Shown here piece by piece: positions 38,201 through 47,103 of a stretch of DNA of 64,000 nucleotides (within the stretch, counting starts at the first letter, position 1; the number at the start of each line of letters is the position of its first letter). This DNA comes from Undaria pinnatifida (Eukaryota > Sar > Phaeophyceae > Laminariales > Alariaceae). The position numbers and the translations under genes are program-made. The stretch spans positions 5,882,318 through 5,946,317 of the forward strand of contig JABAKD010000006.1 in NCBI GenBank assembly GCA_012845835.1, given 5' to 3'. Under the pieces are notes generated by a model. The model had not been told where the DNA came from and ran no database searches. It was given only the letters and a program-made list of their open reading frames with translations.

Positions 38201-41200
38201 TTTTTAAGTGAACAGTAGTGGTAGTGGTACCTGGTATAGTAGTATTAGTAGTAATACCAACAGCAGTAGCAGCAGCAATAGTAGCAATAGTAGCAGCAGG
38301 AGTGCAGGCAGCGAGCTAAATATTTTTCGAGCGAATGCGAGCCTCTAATCTACACCGTGCCAAATGATAGGGAAGGGGAGCGCAAGGGGTGGCCGTAGTC
38401 TTGAGACCATAGACCGTCGCATCCCCGCAATGCCGGGCCGGAGCAAGTCGGGTTTTCACCGACCATGGCAGACATCGCGTGTATCAAGCGGAATCGCCGT
38501 GAGGTGTTCGGCGAGTCGCGTGAAGCGTGAGCTGCATGCTACTAAGAACCACTTGTAAGGCGGACTTTCCGCACCTTGTGGAAGGGGGTGGGGGGTGGGG
38601 GGGGGGGTACGGTTTGCTGTTCGAGCTCATACATTGAATTCAGCAAAGCCCTCGGCTTAGCTCCAGCGTGACCCACGGCGTCAGCATGTTCCACTCATTG
38701 TTTTAGTTGTTCCTTCTTCACGTATACCTACCATTGTACTGTAAATATTCCTTTCAACGCGGGTGTGCTGGACGCGTGTGTTGTCCACATTTCATTTTAC
38801 CATAAGTTTTGTTTCTTAGTCCTTCCACCAATGACAAAAAGAGGGTGATTCCACGCAAGTTATTACTTTGTCGCCAAAAAGGAGGGTGCAGCTTTTGTCT
38901 TCGGTTTGTTTTCGTTTAGGAAAGGGGGATTCTGTTTGCAGTCTCACGGTGAATTCGGCGACGCCCTCGGCCAGCTCCGGCGTAAGCATGTTCAGCAGGG
39001 AGGCTATCGCGATGACGGTGTAGGTGCCCCGAGCATCCACCTCCCCATCGTCATGCATTCGAAACCCCCCGGAGGCGTGTTTGAGCGACAGGAAAAGTCT
39101 GTACAGCGCATGTCTGCAACGGCGGCGGTCGCAGCAGGCGAGGGGGGGGTGGGGGGGTACTCATATCAGAGGGGACAGGGAGCGGGGTGTAATCAAAGGG
39201 ACCAAAGGGACCAAAGGGGGTGGGGGGGGAGGGGGGCCCAATACTAGCTACTTCCCCATCATCGAGCATTCGAAATCCCCGGAGGCATGTTTAAGCGACC
39301 CGAAAAGTCGGTACAACGATGCCAAGCAGCGGCGGCAGCAGGGGGGGGGTTAGTGTAACAGCTTTTTTCCAATCGTCGTGCATTCAAAACCCCTCGGAGG
39401 CTCGATTAAGCAACACGAATATCCCGTACAGCGCATGCCTTGAACGGCGATTATCGGTGGCGGTTGCGACAGCAGAGCAGAGGGGGGTTTGCACTCAGTT
39501 TGTGCATGACCGAAGTCGTATGACCACAGACCCTCGCAGCAGAAGCAGATGGGGGGGTACCAATAGGTCGGCGAAGGAGACAAGCACCAGAGTACCACAA
39601 ATACTAGGACTGCGAGTTGGATGACTGAAGGTAGCTCACTAGTCTAGTTATTACTTATTAGTTGGCTAGGTAGCATGTAGTGTCTGACCTGTAAATATCT
39701 CCAAGAGGGTGGCGTCTACAACCAATTTGGCCCAACAGCAGCCCTCCCCCCCTTCCCTCCCGTCTTGGTCATACTACAATCGGTTTTACTTTTCAGCCCA
39801 ACTCGTGGGAGGTTTTTACCATCAGCCCCAGCGGCCTTCTCGACAAGCCGAGGTCACAGGAGTCTTCCCTTTATCCCCCGCTGGTGCTTGCCCTCATTGT
39901 AATCGCACACAGGGTTCTTCCAGCATTGTCATTGCTCGTCGGTATTCATCGATTCTCGCTATTAAGACCTATGACAATGGGAAGCCGATAGTTTGGCCAA
40001 AAAGTTTGCAAAGTTTTTTTGGGGGTTATTTGCTGAAAGATTCCGGGTAACGTCGCTATGGGGAAAATATGACGAAAATGTTTCTTTTTCTGGCTCTTTC
40101 TTAGGTGCTGCGGTCCAACAGGCCAATTTGTCTATTTTCATCAAGCCTTGATCAACACTGCCCACTAAACACGATTGACCTTCGATCTCGAGATGGAAAC
40201 AACCCATGGCCACTCCTCTTCGTTCCGGACAAGGCCACATGAGTGTAGGTGACAGCGCTGAAGAGTTCATCTCGATCCATGCCCTAGGGCGTGAGAGGTT
40301 GCTTTTTTGTCCTGTGGTCTTCCGTCACATCCTCTAAAAATTATGTTTTTCGCCCGTTGGGAGACGATATAGAACTTTTGTCTCAGCTTCCTTCACACCA
40401 GCCGCCAAATGTGTGTTTAACAGAAGCCTGATCGGCACCCGCCACAAATCACCGGCCGTAGAGTGAGCGTTGTACACCAAGGGGGGGTCGGAGCCCCTAA
40501 CGAGCTCGCCACGTTCAGAGTTGATGACGCTGTCGTTGATTTCGTCGAACGAAGTGCGTGGAGAACGCGAAATTGCGCCGGGTCTAATCCAAGATCTTCT
40601 TGAGAATTTCTCAGGCCGGTGTGGGCCAAGATCGCCGTGAGAAATCGTTTTTTTCCGGAATACTGGAGAGTTTCAAAAAATAGTTCTACCAAAATCGGTC
40701 CATAGACGACCGTTTAGGCAAAGTTTGGCTGGGATCTTCGGGAATTTCAAACTTTTGGCCGTCCATTGTCACCGGTCTAACTCAGATTGACGATGATAAC
40801 GTTCTCACATTACCTCGTAGCTCATCTTCCTGAAACCTAGCCCATCGTCACCAAAAAATACCTTGAAAACAACCGATATGGGACAAACAACAAGTACCAA
40901 ATAGTACGTGCACCACGGCAGTATGCAAGAAACGGGAACCGCACAACGGGCTGCAGTACACCATGTCCAATCGCTCTGCAAACCAAACAATACCGCGAAT
41001 CATGGCCCACCTGTTTATGATGGAGTATGCCTCGGGAGTTCCAATGATCAAGAGGGATAAGACGGAGGCGTACATGGGGGCACAATGTGGCAACTGTTTG
41101 GGCCCCCCGCCGAAACCGCCCTTTATTGGGTCCTGCAAAACGTGGGATATCGATGGCAGCCCAAAGAAAGGGGGAAGGAGCGAGGGAGGGAGGGGGCGGC

Positions 41201-44200
41201 AAGGCTGAGCAGCGTCGACAAGGTTGAAGTAGTAGTAGCAGTGGTAGCAGTAGTAGTAATAGAACAATGGGGGCCCCTAGAGTGCCGGGTGACTAGTGCT
41301 TATATCCGGTATAGTGCCCGTTGAGTAGTGCCTATTTCCGCTATAGTGCCGATTGAATAGTGTATATTTCCGGTATAATGTCGGCTGAATAATGCCTATT
41401 TCCGGTTTAGTGCCCATTGAACAGTTCCTATTTCTGGTATAGTGCCGGTTGAACAGTGCCTATATCCGGTATAGTGCCGGTGAAATCGCTTGGCACGACA
41501 GGAATCCGCCACACCACTGAAGTACAAAGCATCGGTATTATACACAATAGTGCCGGTGTCCAGTATAGTGCCGATATTGTTGGCTGGCACATACCGGCAC
41601 TACAGGGAGACCACCACCGCTGTAGTAATACTCGTGGCAGGCAGCAGCTGCAGGAAGAGAAACAGTAGTATAGTAACAACCGTAAAATGTAATATCAATA
41701 ATAAAACCGGCAGCAACAGAAAATAGCGCTGTATCAGTCACAATAGCAGTAGAAGTAGAAGAATAGCACTGGCATCAGTAGCAGACCGAAAACAATACAA
41801 GTAGAAGTGCGCCAGTAGTAGTAGCAATTGCTGCAGCAGAGTAGGGCCATAGCATAAATTGTAGTAGCAGCAGCGGAATACGATGACACCAGCTCAACGT
41901 GTAGAACCATACCTGGCACGAATCTATGGTTTCTATGATCCGCTGTGGCAAGTCCCCCCCAGGAAAAGCGTCGAGAAGGTCAAGGGAATGGATTATCCAG
42001 TACACGATCCAAGGCCGGCTGGCATCGAGAGGGACGAACCTGGCGTGGAGTAGTGACGAGGTGGGGAAGGTTACATCTAACGCCGTAAACAGGTGTTGAC
42101 AATGGGTTGAAAATATTTCCCATGGCATTTGTTACGATGCGGGTTTCAAACGTACACCGCGCCAAAAAAAAATATCCCTTCCAGATCGCTTGAGTCGGAC
42201 GACAACACACAGTACCTAACAAAAAACAGGGTAACAAAAAAGCCACGCTGACATTTGCAGGAAAATGAGAAATTCGGGAGCGGTTGTACTAAAGTTAGTG
42301 AGGAACGCAGCCTTCGTGACGTAACAAATCCAGCCTGAGCCAGCATTCCTGTTTGTTAGGTGTCCTGGACTGTACAAAAACTTGCCGCCGCCAACCACCA
42401 AACCACACAAGTTGACAAAGGGTTACAACTACGCTGCTGCGAAAATTCCTGGCGACAGATAAACGATCATAAAACAAATATGGAGAAGGGTGGGGCGGGG
42501 CACTCGGGTAAGCAAGCAAGCTTATTCCAACAGGTCTATACATGTCGACACTTTGAAGACGATACCCAACACCAGCATGCTCACCCGGGCCCAAGACCGT
42601 TCAATCCCCGCATCAGATACGCCTGGTGCTTCGCCCGCATCAGCACCGCCTGCCGGGGGCAAACAAAAAAAAGTCGGTCTGAGTCAAAAAAGAGGAAGGT
42701 GTTTTAGACATCAGGGTCAAAACTGGGGCATGGGGAAAGGCGTGAGTGGAAAAAACGAGGCTTTTCCACAATAGATACTGCATGGTTTTCCATGTACCAA
42801 ATACGGAATGGGCCAACGTTAGGCTTATGCCCATTATGGTGGCAATTATTTCGGCAAAATTTGGGATTTTGCCTTGCCGTAGAATATCAAGAAATGTTTT
42901 CGGGTATAGCGAACGTAACTACGGGGAATCACGGTACTTTAAACAACTTGATTATTAATCCTTACCCATCATCACGCATACAATCGAGGGGAAAAGCACA
43001 ATGGATGTCAGCCCAACAGTACAGTGTCTTAGCTGGCCTGTGCTCTCTCCGGCAGAAAATATTTCGTACATAGTGTTCCGTAGTCTCTCCGTGTGTTTGT
43101 GTTGACAGCTCACGTGAAATGGCTGTCAGTGCCGACATCTCGAGTGGACGACTTGTCGTACTGTCGTTGCCAGATATAGGTACAGGCCTAGCCATTTGTA
43201 GGTACAACTGAAGACGGAAAAAGGCGAAGACCAACTTGAGCAGACGCAGAGAGGTGCACCTTGAACCTTTCAACCAACCATGGATACGATCGGGGCGCTG
43301 GCCAATCAGAGACGGCCAAGAAGCCTTTTCCCGAATGCTACAGCTAGTGTGCCTACAAACGGCTCAAAAACCCTACTATCACATATTGCTTTTGCTTGTG
43401 TCCAGCCTGAAGTTCTGCAAGAGGCGTTGTATCAATTAACACAACAGGCATGGGGATACCCCCATTTGGGTTTTCCGCCTTAAAAAACTGCCTAAAATTG
43501 TGCAAGGGGTACCGTATAAGACAAAAAAAAAGGGGGGGGGGAAAGCGAAAAATAAAAAACGTTAAAAGCCGTCTTCTTGCCTTTCCGTCCGCGTTGATAA
43601 TTCCTTCTTCGAGGAACTCCGCCATGTCTTCCTCTTCCAACGCTCCCGGTCTCAGCGGCAGAAAATTCAGCTCGCACATACGCTCGCATTCCAGCTGGTT
43701 TTCCAGGAAAAAATCGGCCGATCAAAGTAGGGGATAGGAGAGAGAGGTAAACGGCACAAAAAGGTGGACATACATGGAGAGGACCCATGCTACGGATAGG
43801 AGGGTATTTTAAAAATATATTTTTTGGGGTCAAACATTTTCTGCCTGACGGGGTCCCTAAACTGAGGAAGTAACGCTCAACATTCGATATATCTTAGCAA
43901 CCCCAGCTGTGTTTTACAAAAAATGTCGCTGGATGTCTAGACTCAGCCCATGGAATATTCCGTCGGGTTACGCATACAGCGTTTCACACATCCGGCCGAT
44001 CACGATCCAGATTATCTACAGCGGACAGATCACGATCTCGTAATTTTGTCACGCCAACCCATAGTTCCACACCTGAGGAGCTCAACCGGTCAAAAGGTAT
44101 ACCTTTTTTCGGCCCAATACCAATAGTGCAAACCCTACCGTGGGATGACTCCTCGGTGGGTTCTGTTTGATGTTATACGGGGCTTGCATACATAGAACCT

Positions 44201-45102
44201 CATAACGACAAATACGAAGTATAGGATCTAGATTATCTAGATCGTGATCTGTCTGAAGCATAGGATCTAGAATAGATGTTTTAGGACTAGCGCATACAAC
44301 TGTTGGTCGGGTTGCGCGCGAACGACTGTGTTCAAAGGCGTGTTTCAGGCAAGATATTCCCATGATGGAAGCTCAGAAACTTTCGTGGCACCCCTGCGGT
44401 GGGATGACGCCAAATCATCAATCATATGTTCAAGAGCCGTGTCACCACAGATCACACCGAATAGACATGATCTAGATCGTACAGATCATACAAATCAGGG
44501 GCAGCTCTGCCCCGAAAGATCAAGACCATACGATGGGAATCTGAGTTGTCCTGCGTTCTCAAATTCGTTTTTGGAGTGGGGTACACGTTGAACTCCAAAT
44601 GCTTTAGGAACCTGAGAAAAAAACCATAAACAGTAAAAGTTTTTGCAACTTGCGGGTTACAAAAATGGGCGCTCTCCTTCTCTGCCGCGGCACAACTCAG
44701 GGATACGTTCAGAGACAGAGAGGTCGAAGGACGGAGACCCACAACATAAGTACACGAAATAGAAATGATCCCTAAAACAAGTCCGGCTCGCTTTGGGGGA
44801 TGCTACGAAAGCTGGAATTAGAAATCATGCTCAGCGCCGAGCCGTGCACTAAACCTTATACAGCGGCCTATGCCCAAGGTTGCTCGAGGCAGGTGTGACA
44901 CAAAGGATTCGATCAAGCCTTGCTCAGATTTGCGTTAACTTGCTGGTGGACGCATATCGTATGTGAAGAGATGGAAACATGGAGATGTGGAGGCGTGCCG
45001 TACCTGTTGCTGAGACGTTGCCGTGTTGACCCCGTCCGTCTCCATGGTAGGGTACAGGTATGTCTCCTCTTCTTCCGCCGCAAACCCTGAAAATACGTCC
45101 AT
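29176..45102 (-). CDS. FNTB: Protein farnesyltransferase subunit beta (12 exons, complete)
   Basis: This is the catalytic, zinc-binding beta subunit that, with an alpha subunit, attaches farnesyl to the cysteine of C-terminal CaaX motifs in the cytosol. I assembled it by hand from exons 45004-45102, 43581-43694, 42585-42649, 41913-42039, 41011-41132, 38948-39113, 37792-37842, 35528-35649, 34233-34335, 33072-33472, 31442-31547 and 29176-29286. All phases match and the product is 528 residues. The zinc ligands of the family are Asp299 and Cys301 (LVDGCYSFWQ) and His463 (DFYHTCYTLSGL). Pocket residues present are Trp103, Trp107, Arg204, Tyr207, His250, Cys256, Arg293, Lys296, Tyr302 and Trp305. 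DASRPW and the full length favour farnesyltransferase over geranylgeranyltransferase-I beta. Compared with about 437 residues in mammals, it carries an extra stretch of about 100 residues in exon 10. Splice sites are inferred, not shown by transcripts. Confidence 0.95.
29755..29840 (-). mobile_element. tRNA-like sequence, SINE head or tRNA relic
   Basis: In intron 11. The minus strand reads GTGGGCTAGGGATTAACC (A-box-like), then about 35 bases on GGGTTTAAATCTC (B-box-like), in a stretch of tRNA length. Stems are imperfect and the anticodon is unclear, so a tRNA-derived SINE or relic is more likely than a working tRNA. A partial copy lies at 31021-31084. Confidence 0.4.
30915..31195. repeat. 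Direct duplication of approx. 110 bases
   Basis: In intron 11. Blocks at about 30915-31025 and 31083-31193 share TGTACAGAT.ATGTA, TCACGAATCTGCATAACCTG, ACAAGTCTCT.CGGG and TGAACTACCTGT. The tRNA-like fragment 31021-31084 lies between the two. Confidence 0.8.
31442..31547 (-). CDS. FNTB: FNTB exon 11, DFYHTCYTLSGL motif
   Basis: Encodes GRDFYHTCYTLSGLSVAQH with the third zinc ligand His463, then CLADSPVVVGDASNQL. Donor GTGAGC is chosen because it joins exon 12 in frame. The frame stays open to 31226 through Trp/Cys/Phe-rich sequence that reads as intron. Confidence 0.93.
31840..31950. repeat. ACCC tetranucleotide microsatellite
   Basis: CCACCCACCCA-type repeat in FNTB intron 10. The minus-strand Gly/Trp open frame here is an artefact. 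Confidence 0.9.
32005..32105 (-). mobile_element. RepA terminal fragment
   Basis: GTGTATCACGCAGCTTGCAA followed by GTGCTCACAGCCGGCGTAT matches the RepA end (CACACACAGCTTGCAAAG, ATCTCACAGCTGGAGTGTAT). It lies in FNTB intron 10. Only the last 100 bases or so are present. Confidence 0.5.
32335..32562. repeat. Duplicated 50-base block and GAACCAT heptamer array
   Basis: CCGTGAAACGAGTTTGAGAA recurs (about 32338 and 32452, the second as TCGTGAAACG..) with GACGAGTAAACCC after it. Then GAACGAT/GAACCAT heptamers run from about 32495 to 32562. Both lie in FNTB intron 10. Confidence 0.85.
33072..33472 (-). CDS. FNTB: FNTB exon 10 with a low-complexity insertion
   Basis: The end encodes LQEYVLMCSQQ then GGLRDKPGK, the conserved lead into the last zinc ligand. 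The first hundred or so codons are a Gly/Val/Asp-rich stretch (from a CACCAN-type array, 33340-33445) and an acidic Glu/Thr stretch absent from the animal enzyme. Ends phase 2 before GTGAGT. Confidence 0.9.
33595..33700 (+). mobile_element. RepC repeat copy
   Basis: In FNTB intron 9. G run, then TATACTCATTATCATGCATA, GCCGTAGTCTTAATATCATA, then GACGGAGCACGTCGAGTTTT and CACCGACC. Shares its order with the 38385-38580 copy. Confidence 0.65.
34233..34335 (-). CDS. FNTB: FNTB exon 9, zinc-site motif
   Basis: Encodes FQGRTNKLVDGCYSFWQGGA, which carries zinc ligands Asp299 and Cys301 and the Arg293, Lys296, Tyr302, Trp305 set. Ends phase 0 before GTGCGA, a weaker donor. Confidence 0.96.
34337..35345. 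repeat. GTGTTACCG/GTTACTGCTGT minisatellite
   Basis: FNTB intron 8. Units of GTGTTACCG, CATTGTCATG and TGTTACTGCT recur tens of times at 34337-34885 and again at 35165-35345. The interval 34890-35150 holds other sequence, including a RepB copy. Leu/Cys/Tyr-rich open frames are artefacts. Confidence 0.85.
35055..35150 (+). mobile_element. RepB SINE-like repeat, copy 2
   Basis: GGGGGAGAAGGGGAGACACC, then TGTGACCGCGGTTTGTCCAG. Diverged at its 5-prime part (GATATTCAGGCCTCCGCGGG in place of the GAACCCTATG block). It splits the minisatellite in FNTB intron 8. Confidence 0.6.
35528..35649 (-). CDS. FNTB: FNTB exon 8, AHGGYTFC motif
   Basis: Encodes AHGGYTFCAFASLVILG and on to RQMRAEGG. His250 and Cys256 correspond to rat His248 and Cys254. 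Ends phase 2 before GTGAGC. Confidence 0.95.
35660..36350. repeat. AGTTGA/AGTTTC hexamer array
   Basis: FNTB intron 7. Degenerate six-base units (AGTTGA, AGTTTC, AGTTGC, AATTTG) fill the stretch. It is interrupted at about 35903-35985 by half a MITE (GGAAGTGTGGTGAGCTAAAG, then CCGCCGGAGGATAAAA) and a 27-base A run. Confidence 0.85.
36351..37319. other. FNTB intron 7 remainder
   Basis: Contains a G run at about 36747-36763 and purine-rich sequence at 36370-36660. A minus-strand stretch near 37010-37060 (AHAVIGMFYSVDA) starts like an exon 8 copy but I could not support it. Nothing else seen. Confidence 0.35.
37320..37530 (-). mobile_element. RepC repeat, long copy
   Basis: Reverse copy of the element at 38385-38580. 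Shared blocks on its own strand: GGCCGTAGTCGTATGACCAT, GGACGGAGCACGTCGGGTTT, GCCGTGAGGTGTTCGACGAG and CTTCCAAGAACCGCTCGTAAG. Lies in FNTB intron 7, next to a C run. Confidence 0.7.
37545..37700. repeat. CAC/ACCAAC microsatellite
   Basis: CACCAC, ACCAAC and ATCACC units in FNTB intron 7, just downstream of exon 7 on the minus strand. Confidence 0.9.
37792..37842 (-). CDS. FNTB: FNTB exon 7 (51-base micro-exon)
   Basis: Seventeen codons, phase 0 at both ends, encoding VRCQTFEGGFGGEPWNE, the CQ-x-EGGFGGEPG motif of the second repeat. It has Trp where Gly is usual (EPGNE to EPWNE). Confidence 0.93.
38385..38580 (+). mobile_element. RepC repeat, long copy
   Basis: GGCCGTAGTCTTGAGACCAT, GCCGGAGCAAGTCGGGTTTT-type block, then CACCGACCATGG, GCCGTGAGGTGTTCGGCGAG and CTAAGAACCACTTGTAAGGC. 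In FNTB intron 6. About 195 bases long; no coding capacity. Confidence 0.7.
38948..39113 (-). CDS. FNTB: FNTB exon 6, GEVDAR repeat
   Basis: Encodes SLKHASGGFRMHDDGEVDAR and on to LAEGVAEFT. Arg204 and Tyr207 match pocket residues Arg202 and Tyr205 of rat. Donor GTGAGA directly follows ...EFT. The frame also stays open past the donor. Two decayed copies of its 5-prime part sit just upstream in the intron. Confidence 0.93.
39251..39345 (-). pseudogene. Decayed copy of FNTB exon 6 acceptor region, proximal
   Basis: On the minus strand this reads LYRLFGSLKHASG in frame with exon 6, then a one-base loss shifts the frame, and a shifted MLDDGEV follows before the match ends. The exon's second half is absent. 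It sits in intron 5 about 140 bases before exon 6. Copying of the acceptor flank (the CGGCGGCAGCAGG block) shows it is a genomic duplication and not a retrocopy. Confidence 0.8.
39365..39480 (-). pseudogene. Decayed copy of FNTB exon 6 acceptor region, distal
   Basis: Minus strand reads ALYGIFVLLNRASEGF, then a stop, then MHDD, against exon 6 ALYRLFLSLKHASGGFRMHDD. More diverged than the proximal copy, so older. A short RepC piece follows at 39480-39545. Confidence 0.75.
39831..39930 (-). mobile_element. RepB SINE-like repeat, copy 3
   Basis: Plus strand shows CTTCTCGACAAGCCGAGGTC, ACAGGAGTCTTCCC and AGGGTTCTTCCAGCATTGTC, the complement of RepB. In FNTB intron 5. Confidence 0.6.
41011..41132 (-). 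CDS. FNTB: FNTB exon 5, first alpha-alpha barrel repeat
   Basis: Encodes GGFGGGPKQLPHCAPMYASV and then IIGTPEAYSIINR, the first prenyltransferase repeat (family GGPGQLPHLAPTYAAV). Ends phase 2 before GTGGGC. Confidence 0.95.
41225..41610. repeat. AGTAGTAGC microsatellite and TATAGTGCCGG minisatellite
   Basis: FNTB intron 4. After AGTAGTAGCAGTGG comes an approx. 40-base unit (CGGTATAGTGCCGGTTGAA, CAGTGCCTATTTC) repeated about six times, then scattered units. Related blocks lie at 26.4-28.6 kb. Confidence 0.8.
41913..42039 (-). CDS. FNTB: FNTB exon 4, DASRPW motif
   Basis: Encodes FVPLDASRPWIVYWIIHSL and on to SCQ. The two tryptophans (103, 107) correspond to the isoprenoid/peptide pocket Trp102 and Trp106 of the rat enzyme. 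Ends phase 0 before GTATGG. Confidence 0.95.
42585..42649 (-). CDS. FNTB: FNTB exon 3
   Basis: Starts phase 0 after GGCAG and ends phase 2 before GTGAGC. Encodes RAKHQAYLMRGLNGLGP, the helix that precedes the DASRPW motif in farnesyltransferase beta subunits (family pattern R-x-x-H-x-x-x-L-x-x-G-L). Confidence 0.92.
43581..43694 (-). CDS. FNTB: FNTB exon 2
   Basis: 38 codons, phase 0 at both ends, residues 34-71, acidic and helical (GALEEEDMAEFLEEG). The acceptor is AAACCAG. The donor is AAG followed by GCAAGA, a GC-AG intron. Joining to exons 1 and 3 continues the frame and gives the expected spacing to RAKHQAYLMRGL. Confidence 0.8.
44060..44600. repeat. Dispersed repeat copies in FNTB intron 1
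   Basis: AGTTCCACACCTGAGGAGCT through GGGATGACTCCTCGG (44065-44155) matches the island at 5790-5865. A weaker relative is at about 44360-44420 (GGGATGACGCC). Around them GATCTAGAT.ATC and ACAGATCACGATC words recur. Confidence 0.5.
45004..45102 (-). CDS. FNTB: FNTB exon 1 (start codon)
   Basis: 33 codons, starting at ATG 45102 and ending phase 0 before GTACGG. It encodes an acidic start and the family's N-terminal signature-like end ETDGVNTATSQQQ (compare T-S-x-x-Q in other beta subunits). The upstream frame runs through an A run and a CAG array with stops, so this ATG is the natural start. Confidence 0.85.
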
Positions 45103-45111
45103 TTTTTTTTG

Positions 45112-45346
45112 CTGCCGCAGCTGCTATTGTTGTTGCTGCAGTTGCTGCCGTTGCTACCGCTGCTGCTGCCGCTGCTGCTGCTGCTGCAGCCGCCGAGGGT
45201 ACCACTCCTAATGCTTAGCACTTACGGTAGTGCCTGGACGAGTTTCTGCTACCGCTGCCGCTCCACCGCCGGCGGAGCTGCAGCTGCTGTTGCCGACCCC
45301 CCCCCGTCCTGCTGCTACTGCTGACCCCCACGCCTGCCTCTGATCC

Positions 45347-45384
<38 letters not shown>

Positions 45385-45440
45385 CTGCTGCTGCTTGCTG
45401 CTGCTGCCGCTGCTGCTTGCTGCTGCTGCTGCCTGGATGC
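45112..45440. repeat. CAG/CTG trinucleotide array upstream of FNTB start
   Basis: GCTGCTGTT and GCTGCTGCC units on the plus strand, which read as CAG on the FNTB strand. It begins within 10 bases of the start codon. The FNTB frame is not open through it, so it is probably 5-prime UTR or promoter sequence. Confidence 0.85.
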
Positions 45441-46138
45441 TACGTAAGACTTTCAGAGCTCTCTTGCGGCGGGCTGCGACGCGTTCCTTTTTTGCCGAGA
45501 CTGATCGCTTACTCTCGCTTCGATCAGCTCCGCTCTGCTCCGCCGCGCGGCTTCACGGTTTATCTATCGAGGTGATTCGGTCGATAGACCGATCACACCC
45601 GGTCTATAAACCGACCCAATTAGGTCAACGAAACGATCTGGTTCGGTTTCGATGTCGCTCCGACGCAGTCTCGAAGCACCGGGGCTCCCGCCAATCCGGC
45701 CCTGTCCGCGACGAGGGGGGGAATGTTTTACGGCAAATGTACCCATTGTTAATATCGATGGGTTTTCTATCCGCGGGGTATGATGGGCGTTGCCGTAGGC
45801 ATGGGCACGTGCCCTGCAGGGGCGAAATATAAGGTGTTGAACCATTTCCAACTCCTAAAAATATCCTATTCCAATTCCAAGTGTTTCGTTCCCATGTCGG
45901 GGGTGCGACGCTAAAAATGCTAAATGGGTTACCCCTTTTGGGGCTTCAGCGGAAAAAACAAACGCATGGAACTGACGACTGCAGCATCCTTCAAACGAAG
46001 AGAGCAACCCGGGCCGCTGGAATAGCGGGCGACGATGTTACTGCTGTCGAATTCCAATTCAGGTACCTGTAAGACACGCGCACAGCTTGCACTGCCGTGT
46101 GCCGCATGCTCCCACCCTGATAAGACCGCGCTTGTATT
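45441..46138. other. Upstream flank of FNTB, nothing else recognised
   Basis: Contains short inverted pieces of GATCGGTCTAT/ATAGACCGATC at about 45570-45620. No coding region is supported. Probable promoter region for FNTB by position only. Confidence 0.35.
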
Positions 46139-46310
46139 TTGTCTTGTCGCTGTATGATATGATGTATGGTATAGTTTAGTATAGTATGACATAGTATGAT
46201 ATAGTATGGTATAGTATGGTATAGTACGATATAGTATGGTATAGTACGATATAGTACGGTATAGTACGATATAGTATGATACAGTATGATAAAGTACATG
46301 GGCCCAAATT
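46139..46310. repeat. TATAGTATGG/TATAGTACGA decamer array
   Basis: About sixteen ten-base units such as GATATAGTAT and GGTATAGTAC, AT-rich and weakly palindromic. Confidence 0.9.
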
Positions 46311-47103
46311 GGTTAATAGGTGGGGTTAATCTACGCCGCCGAGATAGAAACACGTACGTACTCGTAGCGCATGCATCTCGAAACGAACCGAAAAAAATCG
46401 AATATACATGCTACGACTTCTATCTATAATAAGGCGCCCGAGGTCGAAGCGCGGGCCTTCCTCTCCTGGTTTTACAAGGAAGAAAACAATCTTCACATCG
46501 GATCGCATACGAGGGTAGGGTGCCTTGAAATAGTTTACCAGTACCAGGTATCTTTTTGTGTGGATGTGTGCGTGCGTGTGTGTGAGTAAAAAAAAAATCG
46601 GTCACGTTTGTCCACTGCACTCAACGTACGCGGCACCAATGCCACTCCCGACGCGCACGCACACATACTCACGAACCCCTCTCCTGCTGGTGTTGCTGTA
46701 ACTCGTTAAGAAATGGTCGAGCCCAGGTGCCACAGTGTGCGTCTGCAGAGGCATGGCTGGTCCGTGATTTTTGTTTAATTCCAGAAACGTAAAAAATACG
46801 CAACGGTTTTGTTGTTCCAAAACTCAGAGGAGTTGAGATAGCTCCGCCGAACGATATACCCAAGCACGGGGGCGTAGAGCGGCGATGCCCTTTGCGTCGA
46901 GAACAACAGAAGCTCGCGGTCATACCCTTTCCGTTCGGAATACCAGAAGCAGTGACGTCGAACCTACCGGTACACTTCGAGTCGAGGTAGAGCGCGCTCG
47001 GCGACTTATCCACTCTAGGCGCGTGGCTGCGTCGCGCAAATGTTTAGGAGAGCAGCTTCAACAGAACGAAGAACGAATCCGGAGCCGACCTATCGCAGGA
47101 ACA
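46311..47103. other. Intergenic, one unrecognised ORF
   Basis: A 114-codon minus-strand ORF (46669-47013) contains GISFGGAISTPLSFGTTKPL-like sequence. It has reasonable composition but no family match, and it abuts the 47.1 kb palindrome, so it may belong to the same element. Not called as a gene. Confidence 0.3.

Noticed and set aside
29176-45102. Geranylgeranyltransferase-I or Rab GGTase beta
   Set aside because: DASRPW with both pocket tryptophans, the Arg204/Tyr207 pair and the C-terminal YNI segment favour farnesyltransferase beta.
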